Source: Bradyrhizobium stylosanthis (GTDB taxonomy: Bacteria > Pseudomonadota > Alphaproteobacteria > Rhizobiales > Xanthobacteraceae). From it: a DNA stretch of 64,000 nt. The stretch covers positions 1 to 64,000 of the forward strand of contig NZ_LVEM01000002.1 of the NCBI RefSeq assembly GCF_001641335.1, given 5' to 3'. The notes beneath the pieces are model-generated. The model was given only the letters and a program-made list of their open reading frames with translations. It was not told the origin of the DNA and ran no database searches. Of the stretch, positions 16,205-23,930 are shown one piece after another. The first letter of the stretch is position 1; each line of letters begins with the position of its first letter. Position numbers and translations under genes: made by a program.

Positions 16205-17034
16205 GGCTTGCGGCCCTTGATGAACTCCTCGCCGAGCGAGTGCCAGATCAGCTGGAACAGCTCGGCATAACGCGGCGTCTCCCGGATCTTCACGGCGTTG
16301 CGCGGGCGGGCAAAATCGACCTCGAAGCTCTCCTTGATCCGGCCGGGCCGCGCGGAGAACAGGATGATGCGGTCCGCCAGCGTCAGGGCCTCGCCGAGAT
16401 CGTGGGTCACGAACAGCACGGTCTGCTGCTCGCGCTCCCAGATGCGCAGCAGCACGTCGTGCATGTCGATCTTGGTGTGGGTGTCGAGTGCGCCGAACGG
16501 CTCGTCCATCAGCAGGACCTGCGGCTCGACGACCAGCGTTCGCATCAGGGCGGCGCGCTGGCGCATGCCGCCCGACAAGGCCGAAGGATAGGCGTTGCCG
16601 AAACCCTCGAGCCCGGCCTGCTTCAGGCAGGCATTGACGCGATCCTTCCGCTCCGCCACCGGCACGCCGGCGAGCTCGAGGCCGTAGCCGATGTTGTCGG
16701 CAACGGTGCGCCAGGGGAACAGCGTGTCGCGCTGGAACACGTAGCCCACATTCGGCGTCGCCCGTCCGTGAATGACGGGCACACCGTCAATCAGGATCTG
16801 GCCGCTGGTCGGCTTGAGCAGCGTCGCGATCATGTTGAGGACAGTGCTCTTGCCCGAGCCTGATGGCCCGAGAAGAGCGACGAACTCGCCACGCCGGACG
16901 TTGAAGGAGACATCGCGAACCGCCTCGATCGCGGTGCCCGCCAGCTGGAACGTCTTGCACAATCCACGCACGTCGATGCGCCGCGCGTCGGGCGGCGCAT
17001 CGACCTCAGGCGCGTGGAGGGCCTGCACGCTCAA
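16201..17034 (-). CDS. ABC transporter ATPase (SsuB/TauB type)
   Basis: This is a 277-residue cytoplasmic ATPase. It has Walker A (LLGPSGSGKSTVLNM), the Q-loop (VGYVFQRDTLFPWRT), the signature (YPSALSGGMRQRAALMRT), Walker B (VLLMDEPFGALD) and the H-switch (VLFVTHDLGEAL). The open frame extends to 17169, but that part overlaps the binding-protein gene and is not family-like. I prefer the TTG at 17034, whose bases TTGA overlap the upstream TGA stop, implying translational coupling. A GTG two codons later is also possible. It powers the importer formed with the permease and the binding protein on either side. Confidence 0.87.
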   Translation of the reverse strand: MSVQALHAPEVDAPPDARRIDVRGLCKTFQLAGTAIEAVRDVSFNVRRGEFVALLGPSGSGKSTVLNMIATLLKPTSGQILIDGVPVIHGRATPNVGYVFQRDTLFPWRTVADNIGYGLELAGVPVAERKDRVNACLKQAGLEGFGNAYPSALSGGMRQRAALMRTLVVEPQVLLMDEPFGALDTHTKIDMHDVLLRIWEREQQTVLFVTHDLGEALTLADRIILFSARPGRIKESFEVDFARPRNAVKIRETPRYAELFQLIWHSLGEEFIKGRKP

Positions 17035-18080
17035 GCCGGATAGGCCTTGCGTGCGGCTTCGATGAAGGTGGTGTTGACGATTTCGGCCATCGCAAGCGGC
17101 TTGATGCCGGTCATCTCGCGAAACCAGACCTTCTGGCCGCGTTCGAAGCTGGCCGCATCGATGACGCAATCGTAGTCGGTGACCTTCTTCATGACACCGC
17201 AGTCGAAAATATTCGCGTCGCGCGACGTGCTCCCGACATAGGGTTCGATCGCGTCATAGATCTCTTCCGGCGAGTGTCCCTTGATCCACTGGGTCGCGCG
17301 CCACAGCGCCGTGACGAACGCCTGCATCTTCTTCGGATCCTTGTCGATGCTCGACTGCAGGCAGAAATGCGACGTCACGGGAACCTTGCCGCCGATATAC
17401 TTCGCCCAGACCGCCTCGTCCGTTCCGTCAAACAGCAGCGCGCCCCAGCCCTGCTCGACCGAATCTTTCAGGATCGACGGCGAGTTGATGAGAACGTCGA
17501 CCTGCTTCGTCTTCAGCGTGCCCATCATGGTGTCGACATTGCCGGTGCCGATCCAGGTCACCTTGTCGTCGAGCCCCATGGTTTCCATGTAGTAGGAGGC
17601 CCAGACGTGGTTGGTGCCGCCGAGCGAGGACACCGAAACGATCGGCTTGCGTCCATCAGGCCGCTTCCACTTCGCCAGCGCTTCCAGCGTGGTGATGCCC
17701 TGGTCGAACAGATCCTTGCGGATGATGAAGATCGCCGCGTTGCTGCGGGTATCGACCGGCATCAGGACGCGCGCGGCACGGCCGTGGTTGCTGAGCTGCA
17801 TCGGGTGGGTGATGTCGCCGATGCCGATATCGCCTTGCGACGAGGCAATGATCTCGCGGGTCTTCACGCCGCTGCCGCCCTGGATCAGCTTGCAGTCGAG
17901 GCCGGCGTCCTTGAAGAACCCGATACGGTCGGCGACGAACTGCGACTGGTAGACCGGAATGGCCACCGGATAGATCACGCGGCCCGGCGGATTATCCGCC
18001 CAGGCTCGTCCCGCCGCCATGGTGGCACCGGCGCCGGCGACAATCGTCAGCGCAGACCGTCTGGTGATCCCAGTCCTCAT
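17031..18080 (-). CDS. ABC transporter substrate-binding protein (NMT1/SsuA type), Tat signal
   Basis: This is a 349-residue periplasmic binding protein of the NMT1/SsuA/TauA family. The leader reads TRRSALTIVAGAGATMAAG, a probable twin-arginine signal, with cleavage after RAWA. The mature domain has the family's early strand (IPVYQSQFVADRIGFFKDAG) and GSGVKTREIIASSQGDIGIG. Start: the ATG at 18080 shares one base with the leuB stop (TGATG), with AGAGGGAG upstream. The GTG at 18083 is an alternative. It sits between leuB and the ATPase in a coupled operon. The ligand is unknown. Family members bind sulfonates, nitrate, pyrimidine precursors or phthalate. Confidence 0.86.
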   Translation of the reverse strand: MRTGITRRSALTIVAGAGATMAAGRAWADNPPGRVIYPVAIPVYQSQFVADRIGFFKDAGLDCKLIQGGSGVKTREIIASSQGDIGIGDITHPMQLSNHGRAARVLMPVDTRSNAAIFIIRKDLFDQGITTLEALAKWKRPDGRKPIVSVSSLGGTNHVWASYYMETMGLDDKVTWIGTGNVDTMMGTLKTKQVDVLINSPSILKDSVEQGWGALLFDGTDEAVWAKYIGGKVPVTSHFCLQSSIDKDPKKMQAFVTALWRATQWIKGHSPEEIYDAIEPYVGSTSRDANIFDCGVMKKVTDYDCVIDAASFERGQKVWFREMTGIKPLAMAEIVNTTFIEAARKAYPA

Positions 18081-19219
18081 CACGCGTGCTCCCTCTCTTT
18101 GCCCGCCACTTTATCGAGCGCGTTCAGCACCGCATCGCCCATTTCCTGGGTCGACAGTTTTCTTGCGCCGGGTTCGGCGATATCGGCCGTTCTTGCGCCG
18201 CCAGCGAGGGCCGCATCCACGGCCTTCTCCAGCAACACCGCATCATCAGGCCGATTGAGGGTGATGCGCAACATCATTGCGACGCTGAGGATCGAGCCGA
18301 GCGGATTGGCGATGCCCTTGCCGGCAATGTCAGGCGCGCTGCCATGGACCGGCTCATAGAGTGCCTTGCGGCGCCCGAGCCGATCCGGAGGTCCAAGCGA
18401 GACCGACGGCAGCATGCCGAGCGAGCCCGACGCCATTGCCGCGCAATCGGAGAGAATGTCGCCGAAGATATTGCAGGTCACCATGACGTCGAATTGCGAG
18501 GGAGCCCGCACGATCTGCATTGCGGCGTTGTCGACATAGAGATGTGTCAGCTCGACATCGGAGAACTCCGCCTGATGCAGCGCAATGACCTCCTCGCGCC
18601 AGAGCACGCTGGTTTCCAGCACATTGGCCTTGTCGACGGAGCAGACCCGGCCCTTGCGCGTCCGCGCCAGCTCGAACGCGGTTCGTGCCACCCGGCGGAT
18701 CTGGCTGGTGGTGTATTGCTGGGTGTTGAAGCCGCGGCGCTGGCCGTCCGGCAGCGTTTCGATGCCGCGCGGCTCGCCGAAATAGATGCCGCTGGTGAGC
18801 TCGCGGATGATGATGAAGTCGACGTCCTTCAGCACCGACGCCTTGAGCGGCGCCGAGTCCGCGAGCGCCGGACTTGCGACGATGGGCCGGAGATTGGCAT
18901 AGAGGTCGTACTTGCTGCGCAGCGACAGGAGGCTTCCCGCCTTGCGCGCCGCGGCGGGCACCTCCGTCGTCTCCGGGCCACCGGTCGCGCCCCAGAGGAT
19001 CGCGTCGGCCTCCTCCATCGCCTCGACGGTGTCTTCAGGCAGCACCTTTCCTGTCGCGAGATAAGGGATGAGGCCGTATTGCGCTTCGCGCAGCGCCACG
19101 GGAACGCCGCGCCGGGCCGAAAACCATTTGAGGATGCGATGGGACTGGTCGGTCACCTCAGGGCCGATGCCTTCGCCGCCGACCACGGCGACCTTGATCA
19201 TGTTCGAGAGCGTGTTCAT
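18080..19219 (-). CDS. leuB: 3-isopropylmalate dehydrogenase-like enzyme (LeuB type)
   Basis: This is a 379-residue decarboxylating dehydrogenase of the isopropylmalate/isocitrate/tartrate family. The substrate loop IIRELTSGIYFGEPRG is of isopropylmalate dehydrogenase type, and LYVDNAAMQIVRAP and CNIFGDILSD carry the catalytic Lys/Asp region. The usual Glu after ILSD (SDEAA) is Cys here. The NAD-binding loop is VHGSAPDIAGKGIANP. The ATG at 19219 is used. The frame is open to 19249, where it would overlap leuD. Because the gene is co-transcribed with an importer rather than with leucine genes alone, it may oxidise a related 2-alkylmalate in catabolism instead of, or besides, leucine synthesis. 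That is inference. Confidence 0.85.
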   Translation of the reverse strand: MNTLSNMIKVAVVGGEGIGPEVTDQSHRILKWFSARRGVPVALREAQYGLIPYLATGKVLPEDTVEAMEEADAILWGATGGPETTEVPAAARKAGSLLSLRSKYDLYANLRPIVASPALADSAPLKASVLKDVDFIIIRELTSGIYFGEPRGIETLPDGQRRGFNTQQYTTSQIRRVARTAFELARTRKGRVCSVDKANVLETSVLWREEVIALHQAEFSDVELTHLYVDNAAMQIVRAPSQFDVMVTCNIFGDILSDCAAMASGSLGMLPSVSLGPPDRLGRRKALYEPVHGSAPDIAGKGIANPLGSILSVAMMLRITLNRPDDAVLLEKAVDAALAGGARTADIAEPGARKLSTQEMGDAVLNALDKVAGKEREHA

Positions 19220-19238
19220 GCCTGATGTGTCCTGACGA

Positions 19239-19865
19239 TTATCCTGCAAAGTGAATCCACGGCCGCGCGTCGCGGTCGGATGCCTGGAAGGCGCGGATCT
19301 CCTGGTCGCGCCGCAAGGTCAGCGAAATCTCATCCAGGCCTTCGAGCAGGCCGGCGCGCCGGCGCGGATCGATCTCGAACACATGCCGTGTGCCCGACGG
19401 CGAGGTGACCGTCTGCTCCACCAGATCGACGCTGAGACGTCCCGCGCCCTGGCTCGCTTCGATCTCCGAGGCGAGGCTGTCGATGACGGCTTTATCGAGC
19501 ACCACCGGCAGGATGCCGTTCTGGAAGCAGTTCGCGAAGAAGATATCGCCGAAGCCGGAGCCGATGATGGCGCGGATGCCCATCTCCTGCAGCGACCACA
19601 CCGCCGCCTCGCGCGAGGAGCCGCAGCCGAAATTCGGCCCCGTGACCAGGATTTCCGCCGCGCGATACGGTTCGCGGTTGAGGATGAACTCGGGATTATC
19701 AGAGCCATCGGGCAGATAGCGCAGCGATCCGAACGCCCATTTGCCGAGATGGCCGCGGACGGAGTTTCCGATCATGCGGTTGATGCTGATGATGACGTCG
19801 GTATCGACGTTGGTGCGCATGATTGGCGCGGCAATCGCAGTCAGCTTGGTGAAGGCTTGCGCCAT
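19239..19865 (-). CDS. leuD: 3-isopropylmalate dehydratase small subunit (LeuD)
   Basis: This is a 208-residue swivelling small subunit of the aconitase-like isomerase. Family signatures are RTNVDTDVIISINRM near the N-terminus and TGPNFGCGSSREAAVWSLQ, the active-site loop that contacts the substrate carboxylate, followed by IIGSGFGDIFFANCFQNGIL. Its length matches LeuD (about 200). It starts directly after the leuC stop codon with no gap, so the two subunits are made together. It pairs with LeuC to interconvert 2- and 3-alkylmalates. The rest of the operon (leuB-like gene and ABC importer) makes a specialised role possible. Confidence 0.9.
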   Translation of the reverse strand: MAQAFTKLTAIAAPIMRTNVDTDVIISINRMIGNSVRGHLGKWAFGSLRYLPDGSDNPEFILNREPYRAAEILVTGPNFGCGSSREAAVWSLQEMGIRAIIGSGFGDIFFANCFQNGILPVVLDKAVIDSLASEIEASQGAGRLSVDLVEQTVTSPSGTRHVFEIDPRRRAGLLEGLDEISLTLRRDQEIRAFQASDRDARPWIHFAG

Positions 19866-21275
19866 CTAGCGCTCCATGGTTCGGACGTCGGCGATGGCGC
19901 CCGAGATCGCCGCGGCCACGGCCATCGCCGGGCTCGCCAGATGGGTACGGGCACGTGGCCCTTGCCGGCCGATGAAATTGCGATTGGACGTCGACACCGA
20001 GCGCTGGCCGGGCGGCACGGTCTCGCCGTTCGCGGCAAGGCACATCGAGCATCCGGGCTCGCGCCACTCGAAGCCCGCCTCGGTGAAGATCTTGTCGAGC
20101 CCTTCGGCCACCGCATCGCGCTTGACGGTCTCCGACCCAGGCACGACCCAGGCGCGCACGCCCGGCGCGACCTTGCGGCCGCGCGCGACCTCGGCCGCGG
20201 CTCTGAGATCGCTGAGACGGCTGTTGGTGCAGGAGCCGATGAAGACCCAATCCACCTTCGTGCCCGCGATCGGCGCGCCCGGCTTGAGGCCCATATAGTC
20301 GAGCGCGATCTCGATCGCGCCGCGGCGCGCGGGATCGGCGATATCAGCGGGATCCGGAATGCGTCCATCGACACCGAGCACATGCTCGGGACTGGTGCCC
20401 CAGGTGATCTGCGGGATGATGGTTGCGACGTCGATCGTGACCTCGCGATCGAACATTGCGTCGCTGTCGCTCCGCAGCGTCCGCCACGCCGCGACGGCGC
20501 GCTCCCACATCTCGCCTTGCGGCGCATAGGGACGGCCGCGGATGTAGTCGAACGTCGTCTGGTCAGGTGCGATCAGCCCCATCTTGGCGCCGAGCTCGAC
20601 CGACAGGTTGCAGATGGTCAGACGCCCTTCGATCGGCATGTCCCTGATCGCACTGCCGGCATATTCGACCGCATAGCCGGTGCCGCCGGCGGCGCCGACA
20701 TGGCCGATCAAAGCGAGGATGAGATCCTTCGCCGTGACGCCGAACGGCAGCTTGCCGTCGAACGTGACGCGCATGGTTTTCGGCCGGCGCTGGATGATGG
20801 TCTGCGTCGCCAGCACATGGGTGAGCTCGCTGGAGCCAATGCCGAAGGCGAGCGCGCCGAGCCCGCCATGGGTGCAGGTGTGGCTGTCGCCACAGACGAT
20901 CAGGCAGCCGGGCAGGCTGAGGCCGAGCTCCGGGCCGATGACATGGACGATGCCCTGGCCGGGCTGGTCGAGATCGAACAGCCGGATGCCGCTGGCGGAC
21001 GTCTCGGTCCGCAATGCCGCCAGCAGCTCCCATCCGGTCTTGATCGTGCCGGCCCGCGCCGACGCGGTCGAAATCGCATGATCGGGCGTGGCAAAGGTCA
21101 GCTCGGGATTGTGGACCGGAATGTTGCGGCTTTTGAGGTCGATCAGGCCGCGGGAGCCGCCGAGGTCGTGCAGCAGATGGCGATCCACATGAAGCAGATC
21201 GGTGTCATCGCTGACCGCAGCGATGACATGCTGGTCCCAGATTTTGGCCAGCAGCGTGCGACCGTGCGTGTCCAC
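19866..21275 (-). CDS. leuC: 3-isopropylmalate dehydratase large subunit (LeuC)
   Basis: This 469-residue [4Fe-4S] aconitase-family subunit has the family's normal length. The cluster cysteines are visible in WVFIGSCTNSRLSDL and in EPGCSMCLAANGE. Other signatures are VCGDSHTCTHGGLGALAFG and STSNRNFIGRQGPRARTHLA. The frame is open to 21404, but the GTG at 21275 (VDTHGRTLLAKIWDQH) has a near-ideal site, GGGAGG with seven bases of spacing. It also reproduces the family N-terminus. The ATG at 21299 lacks a site. It is the first gene of a six-gene chain, leuC-leuD-leuB-binding protein-ATPase-permease. A LysR gene lies 166 bases upstream on the same strand. Confidence 0.9.
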   Translation of the reverse strand: MDTHGRTLLAKIWDQHVIAAVSDDTDLLHVDRHLLHDLGGSRGLIDLKSRNIPVHNPELTFATPDHAISTASARAGTIKTGWELLAALRTETSASGIRLFDLDQPGQGIVHVIGPELGLSLPGCLIVCGDSHTCTHGGLGALAFGIGSSELTHVLATQTIIQRRPKTMRVTFDGKLPFGVTAKDLILALIGHVGAAGGTGYAVEYAGSAIRDMPIEGRLTICNLSVELGAKMGLIAPDQTTFDYIRGRPYAPQGEMWERAVAAWRTLRSDSDAMFDREVTIDVATIIPQITWGTSPEHVLGVDGRIPDPADIADPARRGAIEIALDYMGLKPGAPIAGTKVDWVFIGSCTNSRLSDLRAAAEVARGRKVAPGVRAWVVPGSETVKRDAVAEGLDKIFTEAGFEWREPGCSMCLAANGETVPPGQRSVSTSNRNFIGRQGPRARTHLASPAMAVAAAISGAIADVRTMER

Positions 21276-21399
21276 GATCCGTCCTCCCGTATTCGGCATC
21301 TCTTGTGCCGTGTTGCCGCCGATCATGCCGACCGGCCGCGATGTTGGGAAGCAGGATAGAAGCGCGTCGCGCGAATGTGCAGTGACGGTTTGGCAGGGG

Positions 21400-21420
21400 G
21401 CCATCGCGGCAGGCGATGGC
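21400..21420. promoter_or_regulatory. Inverted repeat GCCATCGC-N5-GCGATGGC upstream of leuC
   Basis: This perfect 8-bp inverted repeat lies 21 bases beyond the LysR stop and about 125 bases before the leuC start. No U-run follows, so it is either an operator for the operon or a weak terminator or attenuator after the LysR gene. Confidence 0.4.
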
Positions 21421-21441
21421 TGGCCGTCGCGACCAGCGATG

Positions 21442-22395
21442 TCAGCCCCTGTTGCGAACCAACGTCAGCCGGTCGGAGACGCTGCTCGTGGTGAGAGCCG
21501 CCTCATCGGGGTTGCGCAAATGGTCCACCAGCAGCTTCGTCACCGGCGGCAGCGATTTGTAATCGCGCACGCCCATGACCAGCTCGCGCCGCGCCCAGGA
21601 CTCATCGAGCGGGACCGTAACGAGGCTGTCGACGCCGTAGCGGCCGCAAACGATCTCGAGCGGCACGACGCCCACGCCCATCCTGGCATCGATCACCCGA
21701 AACAGCGCATCGAAACTGCTGACGCGGATGCGGACCTTGAGATGCTGCCCGAGCGCGGCGCCCGCCCTGACACACAAGGTTTCGATCGAGCTGCCCTTCT
21801 CGAGGCTGACGAAATCGAAATCGACCAGCTCGCGGAAGCGGACGCTGCTCCGGCCCGCCAGCGGGTGATCGCGCGTGACCAGCGCGACCAGGCTGTCGCT
21901 GCGATAGGACAACAGCTCCAGATCCTGCCCGTCGATGTTGCCGCCGAAGATGCCGATGTCGGCCCGGTTCTCCATCACCGCGCGCACGATCGCGGGGCTC
22001 AAATCCTCCTCGATGTCGATGTGGACCAGCGGATGCCGTTCCAGGAACAGGCTGAGCTCGTCGGCAAGGGCTTCGAGGATCGCGGACTTGTTGGCGCAGA
22101 CCCGGATCAACCCGCGCTTGCCCTGCCGGTAACCCGTCAGCTCGCTCTCGAGCCTGCTGAGATTGCCGAGGATGATGCGGGCATGCTCGAGCAGGGCAAA
22201 GCCGGCCGGCGTCGGCTCGATCCCCTTGGAATGGCGATGCAGCAGCTCGACCTGGAAGCGCTCCTCGATGTCGGAGATGCGCCGGCTGACCGCGGACGCC
22301 GCGATGTTCTTCTTCTCCGCCGCCTTCGCGATGCTCTGCTCCTCGACGATCGCCACGAACAGCTGCAGCGTCAGGAGATCGATCTTGGCGGTCAT
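21442..22395 (-). CDS. LysR-family transcriptional regulator (upstream of leuCDB-ABC operon)
   Basis: This is a 317-residue LysR regulator. The HTH reads LQLFVAIVEEQSIAKAAEKK, then NIAASAVSRRISDIEERF. An effector domain of about 200 residues follows, with HIDIEEDLSPAIVRAVMENR, then ADIGIFGG, and the later RMGVGVVPLEIVCGRYG. AGGA lies nine bases before the ATG. It is on the same strand as, and just upstream of, leuC, with 166 bases between them. It could control the leuCDB-importer operon directly, although most LysR genes are divergent from their targets. A 440-base gap behind it suggests its own promoter. The inducer is unknown; an alkylmalate is a natural guess. Confidence 0.87.
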   Translation of the reverse strand: MTAKIDLLTLQLFVAIVEEQSIAKAAEKKNIAASAVSRRISDIEERFQVELLHRHSKGIEPTPAGFALLEHARIILGNLSRLESELTGYRQGKRGLIRVCANKSAILEALADELSLFLERHPLVHIDIEEDLSPAIVRAVMENRADIGIFGGNIDGQDLELLSYRSDSLVALVTRDHPLAGRSSVRFRELVDFDFVSLEKGSSIETLCVRAGAALGQHLKVRIRVSSFDALFRVIDARMGVGVVPLEIVCGRYGVDSLVTVPLDESWARRELVMGVRDYKSLPPVTKLLVDHLRNPDEAALTTSSVSDRLTLVRNRG

Positions 22396-22833
22396 CGGAG
22401 AGATCCTCGCGCGGGGCCCTATAGCCTTCTTCGGCCGCAGTCGGCGTCAAACAGACCAGCGCGCGGCTTCCGTAGTCGATCAAACAAAAAGGTCGAAAAC
22501 AACCCCATGCACAGTAGCCCACCACTGCAAGATCAATGACTTAGGCGCGGGCCGGAATTGGTGACGCCTCTCGCAGCGTTTCAGGGGCAAAACGAAAGGG
22601 AATCGCGGGTTTGACTCGCCTGTCCGGCGCTCGCGCGGCGGCCGGTCGCCGCGAAGCTGCCCTCGCAGTCGGTGCCGGCAAGCAGCTCCATGGCCCGAAG
22701 GCGCCCCTTCGATCTTTTCATATTCTGCAAAAGTGATGCTCGGACTGCGCCAATGGTTGGAGGAGTCTCAAGACTGTAGCCTTCGCTCAACGTGGCCATA
22801 ACGGCCAGACTGCAACGAGGGAGGACTACATCC
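22396..22833. other. Divergent intergenic region with 23-nt repeat copy 1
   Basis: About 440 bases between the LysR gene (minus) and the second Bug gene (plus). It contains copy 1 of a 23-nt repeat (22495-22517) shared with 55425-55447. The 84-codon minus-strand frame at 22581-22835 has no ribosome-binding site or family look and is left out. Confidence 0.5.
22495..22517 (+). repeat. 23-nt repeat H, copy 1
   Basis: It begins GAAAACAACCCCATG and ends CACAGTAG, and is identical over 23 bases to 55425-55447. The flanks of the two copies differ. It is intergenic here, about 100 bases upstream of the LysR start on the other strand. Confidence 0.75.
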
Positions 22834-23925
22834 ATGGAGCTCGGCGTCTTCGTGCCGGCGCAGCAGCGCGGTGATCATGAGACCGCGCGACAGGGGCACC
22901 GCGGAGGGACGGCGACGAGAGCGCTCCCAACGGCGTTGCTGTGTCTCGTCGTCGCGACGATTCTGGCGCTCCAGTCGGGCGCCGCGCGGGCGCAGACGGC
23001 CGCGGACGCGGCTGCGGCTTCTTGGCCGAACCGCGCGATCACCTGGGTGGTGCCGTTCGGGGCCGGCGGCGTCACCGACCTCGTCTCGCGCAAGATCGCA
23101 GAGCAGCTGCGGACGCGGCTTGGGCAGCCCGTGGTGGTGGAGAACCGGCCCGGCGCCGGCGGGACCATCGGGACGGAGTTCGTGGCCCGGGCCCAGCCCG
23201 ACGGCTACACCGTGCTCTACGCCTCCGGCGGGCCGATGACGATCCAGCCGAGCCTGGGACTGTCGAAGCTCAACTACGATCCGCTCAAGAGCTACGTCCA
23301 CATCCGCGGCGTGAGCTCGTCGAACCAGATCCTCGTCGCGACGGCGGCTGCGCCCTACAACACGCTGGCCGAGTTCGTCGCCTACGCGAAGGCCAACCCG
23401 GGCAAGGTCAATTTCGGCTCCCCCGGCCCCGGCACCGCCCAGCACCTCGCCGGCGAGATGTTCCAGGCGGCAGCCCACATCAAGCTGACCCACGTGCCCT
23501 ACAAGTCGGGCTCGAGCCAGATGACCGACATGATGTCGGGCATCCTGGACGTCTCCTTCGACTACCTCACCGTGCTGAGGCCGCTGATCGACACCGGCAA
23601 GGTCAAGGTGCTCGGCACCACCGGCGCGGCGCGGATGGCCGCGCTGCCCGATACGCCCAGTGTGCTCGAGGCCGGCTACCCCGACGCCGTCAGTGTCGGC
23701 TCGACCTGGGTCTCGGTCCCGGCCGGGACCGACCCGAAAATCGTGGGCAAGCTCTCCGAGGCGCTGGCCGCCGTGCTCGCCGACCCCGGCATCGTCGCCG
23801 ACCTCACCACCAACGGCCAGGTGTCGATCGCCGACAAGGGGCAGGCCGAGATGGGCCCGTTCATCGTTGAGGAGACGGCACGGTATAAGCGGGTGATTGA
23901 GAGTGCGGGGATTGGGGTGCAGTAG
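22834..23925 (+). CDS. Bug/TctC-family substrate-binding protein, copy 2
   Basis: This is a 363-residue Bug-family periplasmic protein. It has an unusually long N-terminus of about 30 residues before the hydrophobic signal segment (ALPTALLCLVVATILALQSG), with cleavage near ARAQ. Family motifs are ITWVVPFGAGGVTDLVSRKI and VVVENRPGAGGTIGTEFVA, and GSTWVSVPAGTDPK is near the C-terminus. The ATG at 22834 has GGGAGGA upstream at good spacing. A shorter form starting nearer the hydrophobic core is possible but lacks a site. It has no TctAB partner genes. Its stop lies five bases from the convergent UvrD stop, so the defence cassette abuts it exactly. Confidence 0.87.
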   Translation: MELGVFVPAQQRGDHETARQGHRGGTATRALPTALLCLVVATILALQSGAARAQTAADAAAASWPNRAITWVVPFGAGGVTDLVSRKIAEQLRTRLGQPVVVENRPGAGGTIGTEFVARAQPDGYTVLYASGGPMTIQPSLGLSKLNYDPLKSYVHIRGVSSSNQILVATAAAPYNTLAEFVAYAKANPGKVNFGSPGPGTAQHLAGEMFQAAAHIKLTHVPYKSGSSQMTDMMSGILDVSFDYLTVLRPLIDTGKVKVLGTTGAARMAALPDTPSVLEAGYPDAVSVGSTWVSVPAGTDPKIVGKLSEALAAVLADPGIVADLTTNGQVSIADKGQAEMGPFIVEETARYKRVIESAGIGVQ

Positions 23926-23930
23926 TAGGC

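Noticed and set aside
19251..21359. 702-codon plus-strand frame opposite leuC/leuD
   Set aside because: Antisense shadow; the real genes have full aconitase-family signatures on the other strand.
22581..22835. 84-codon minus-strand frame near the second Bug gene
   Set aside because: No ribosome-binding site or recognisable motif, and it overlaps the Bug leader.
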